This document shows positions 39,181 through 39,291 of a DNA stretch of 39,291 nucleotides, piece after piece. The notes under the pieces were generated by a model. The model saw nothing but the letters and a program-made list of their open reading frames with translations, did not search any database and was not told where the DNA came from. The stretch's first letter is position 1; each line of letters opens with the position of its first letter. Origin of the DNA: Flemingiibacterium sp045634005 (GTDB taxonomy: Bacteria > Bacillota > Clostridia > Oscillospirales > CAG-272); assembly GCA_045634005.1 (NCBI GenBank), contig JAZQZL010000037.1, positions 1-39,291 on the forward strand, given 5' to 3'. Position numbers and translations under genes: made by a program.

Positions 39181-39291
39181 GCTTTGCACGGTGACAATCG
39201 TGATTGCGTTGGTTCTCGCGTCGTGCGCTTCACCTGCTAAATCAAATATAACACCTTTTCCGCCAACCACCGCTTCAAATCGCGAACCGTC
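39161..39291 (+). CDS. Lipoprotein, cut by the window end
   Basis: An ATG at 39161 (GGAGGT upstream) overlaps the end of the lysozyme gene by 20 bases. The visible 43 codons encode a lipoprotein signal (SKSIRKLCTVTIVIALVLAS followed by the lipid-anchor Cys) and then a Pro/Thr-rich start. The overlap resembles lysis cassettes in which a small lipoprotein follows the endolysin, but an inhibitor or immunity lipoprotein is equally possible. Incomplete. Confidence 0.7.
   Translation, partial: MSKSIRKLCTVTIVIALVLASCASPAKSNITPFPPTTASNREP

Larger units (their letters stand above)
31468..39291 (+). mobile_element. Tailed-phage (podovirus-like) structural module, continuing past the window
   Basis: Contiguous plus-strand phage genes: small and large terminase, capsid, neck-like, nozzle-like, membrane, portal, acidic protein, lysozyme and lipoprotein. 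Most are separated by a few bases or overlap. No integrase, repressor, protease, tape measure or tail sheath is seen, and no clear left attachment site; early genes may lie to the right. G+C is close to the host except for the lysozyme gene. It may be an active prophage, a remnant or a domesticated particle. Confidence 0.75.

Overview
The window looks like a chromosomal segment of an anaerobic Gram-positive gut bacterium, most likely an uncultured member of the Clostridia. The signs are strong AGGAGG-type ribosome sites, a ThiT thiamine importer behind a TPP riboswitch, a CD1247-like Cys/Asp-rich protein, a PrsA-like lipoprotein, catabolic sugar genes and an average G+C near 50 percent. Species assignment is not possible from sequence alone. 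All family names come from motifs I could read; no database search was run.

Layout. 1-2.4 kb: a GH99-like protein and a serine beta-lactamase-fold hydrolase (+). About 2.5-8.54 kb: an A+T-rich, apparently complete filamentous phage (inovirus) prophage. It has a structured non-coding origin/packaging region, a 10-Cys miniprotein, an HUH replication initiator, a Zot-type ATPase, a string of tiny membrane proteins including two tandem paralogous coat proteins, a pIII-like adsorption protein, a ssDNA-binding protein, and a divergent XRE repressor over an operator array. 8.6-13.5 kb: a minus-strand operon of two PHP phosphatases (one frameshifted), a MutS-like ATPase, an Lrp/AsnC regulator and an aminotransferase. 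13.7-15.8 kb: uronate isomerase and a membrane-anchored protein (+). 15.8-20.5 kb: thiT with its riboswitch, dsdA, a radical SAM activase-like enzyme with a Cys-motif partner, the CD1247-like protein and efp (all -). 20.7-22 kb: hisS (+). 22-25.1 kb: ClC channel, metallopeptidase-like protein, family 2 glycosyltransferase (-). 25.2-29.7 kb: a probable amino-sugar operon (Gfo/Idh oxidoreductase, two PIG-L deacetylases, NagB-like protein, PfkB kinase) in which two genes carry in-frame stops. 29.9-31.3 kb: tRNA-Leu(CAG), a duplicated tRNA 5' fragment and a PPIase lipoprotein. 31.5 kb to the end: a tailed-phage (podovirus-like) head module, ending in a lysozyme fused to a Mu-F-like Cys motif and a lipoprotein cut by the window edge.

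How it works together. The inovirus appears to be a self-contained lysogen. One strong minus-strand promoter, overlapped by TGTTAC repeats and divergent from the repressor, would drive ssb, adsorption, coat, export and replication genes in that order. No integrase was found, so host XerCD recombination at dif-like palindromes is the likeliest integration route. The tailed-phage module has terminase, capsid, neck/nozzle-like and portal genes in an unusual order, with the portal late and no protease or tail genes in view.

Three separate genes in the host part are interrupted (PHP frameshift, PIG-L TGA, Gfo/Idh TAA). Two of these belong to tandem duplicate pairs. The candidates for undescribed biology are the inovirus with twin coat proteins and its Cys-rich miniprotein, and the Mu-F-motif/lysozyme fusion.
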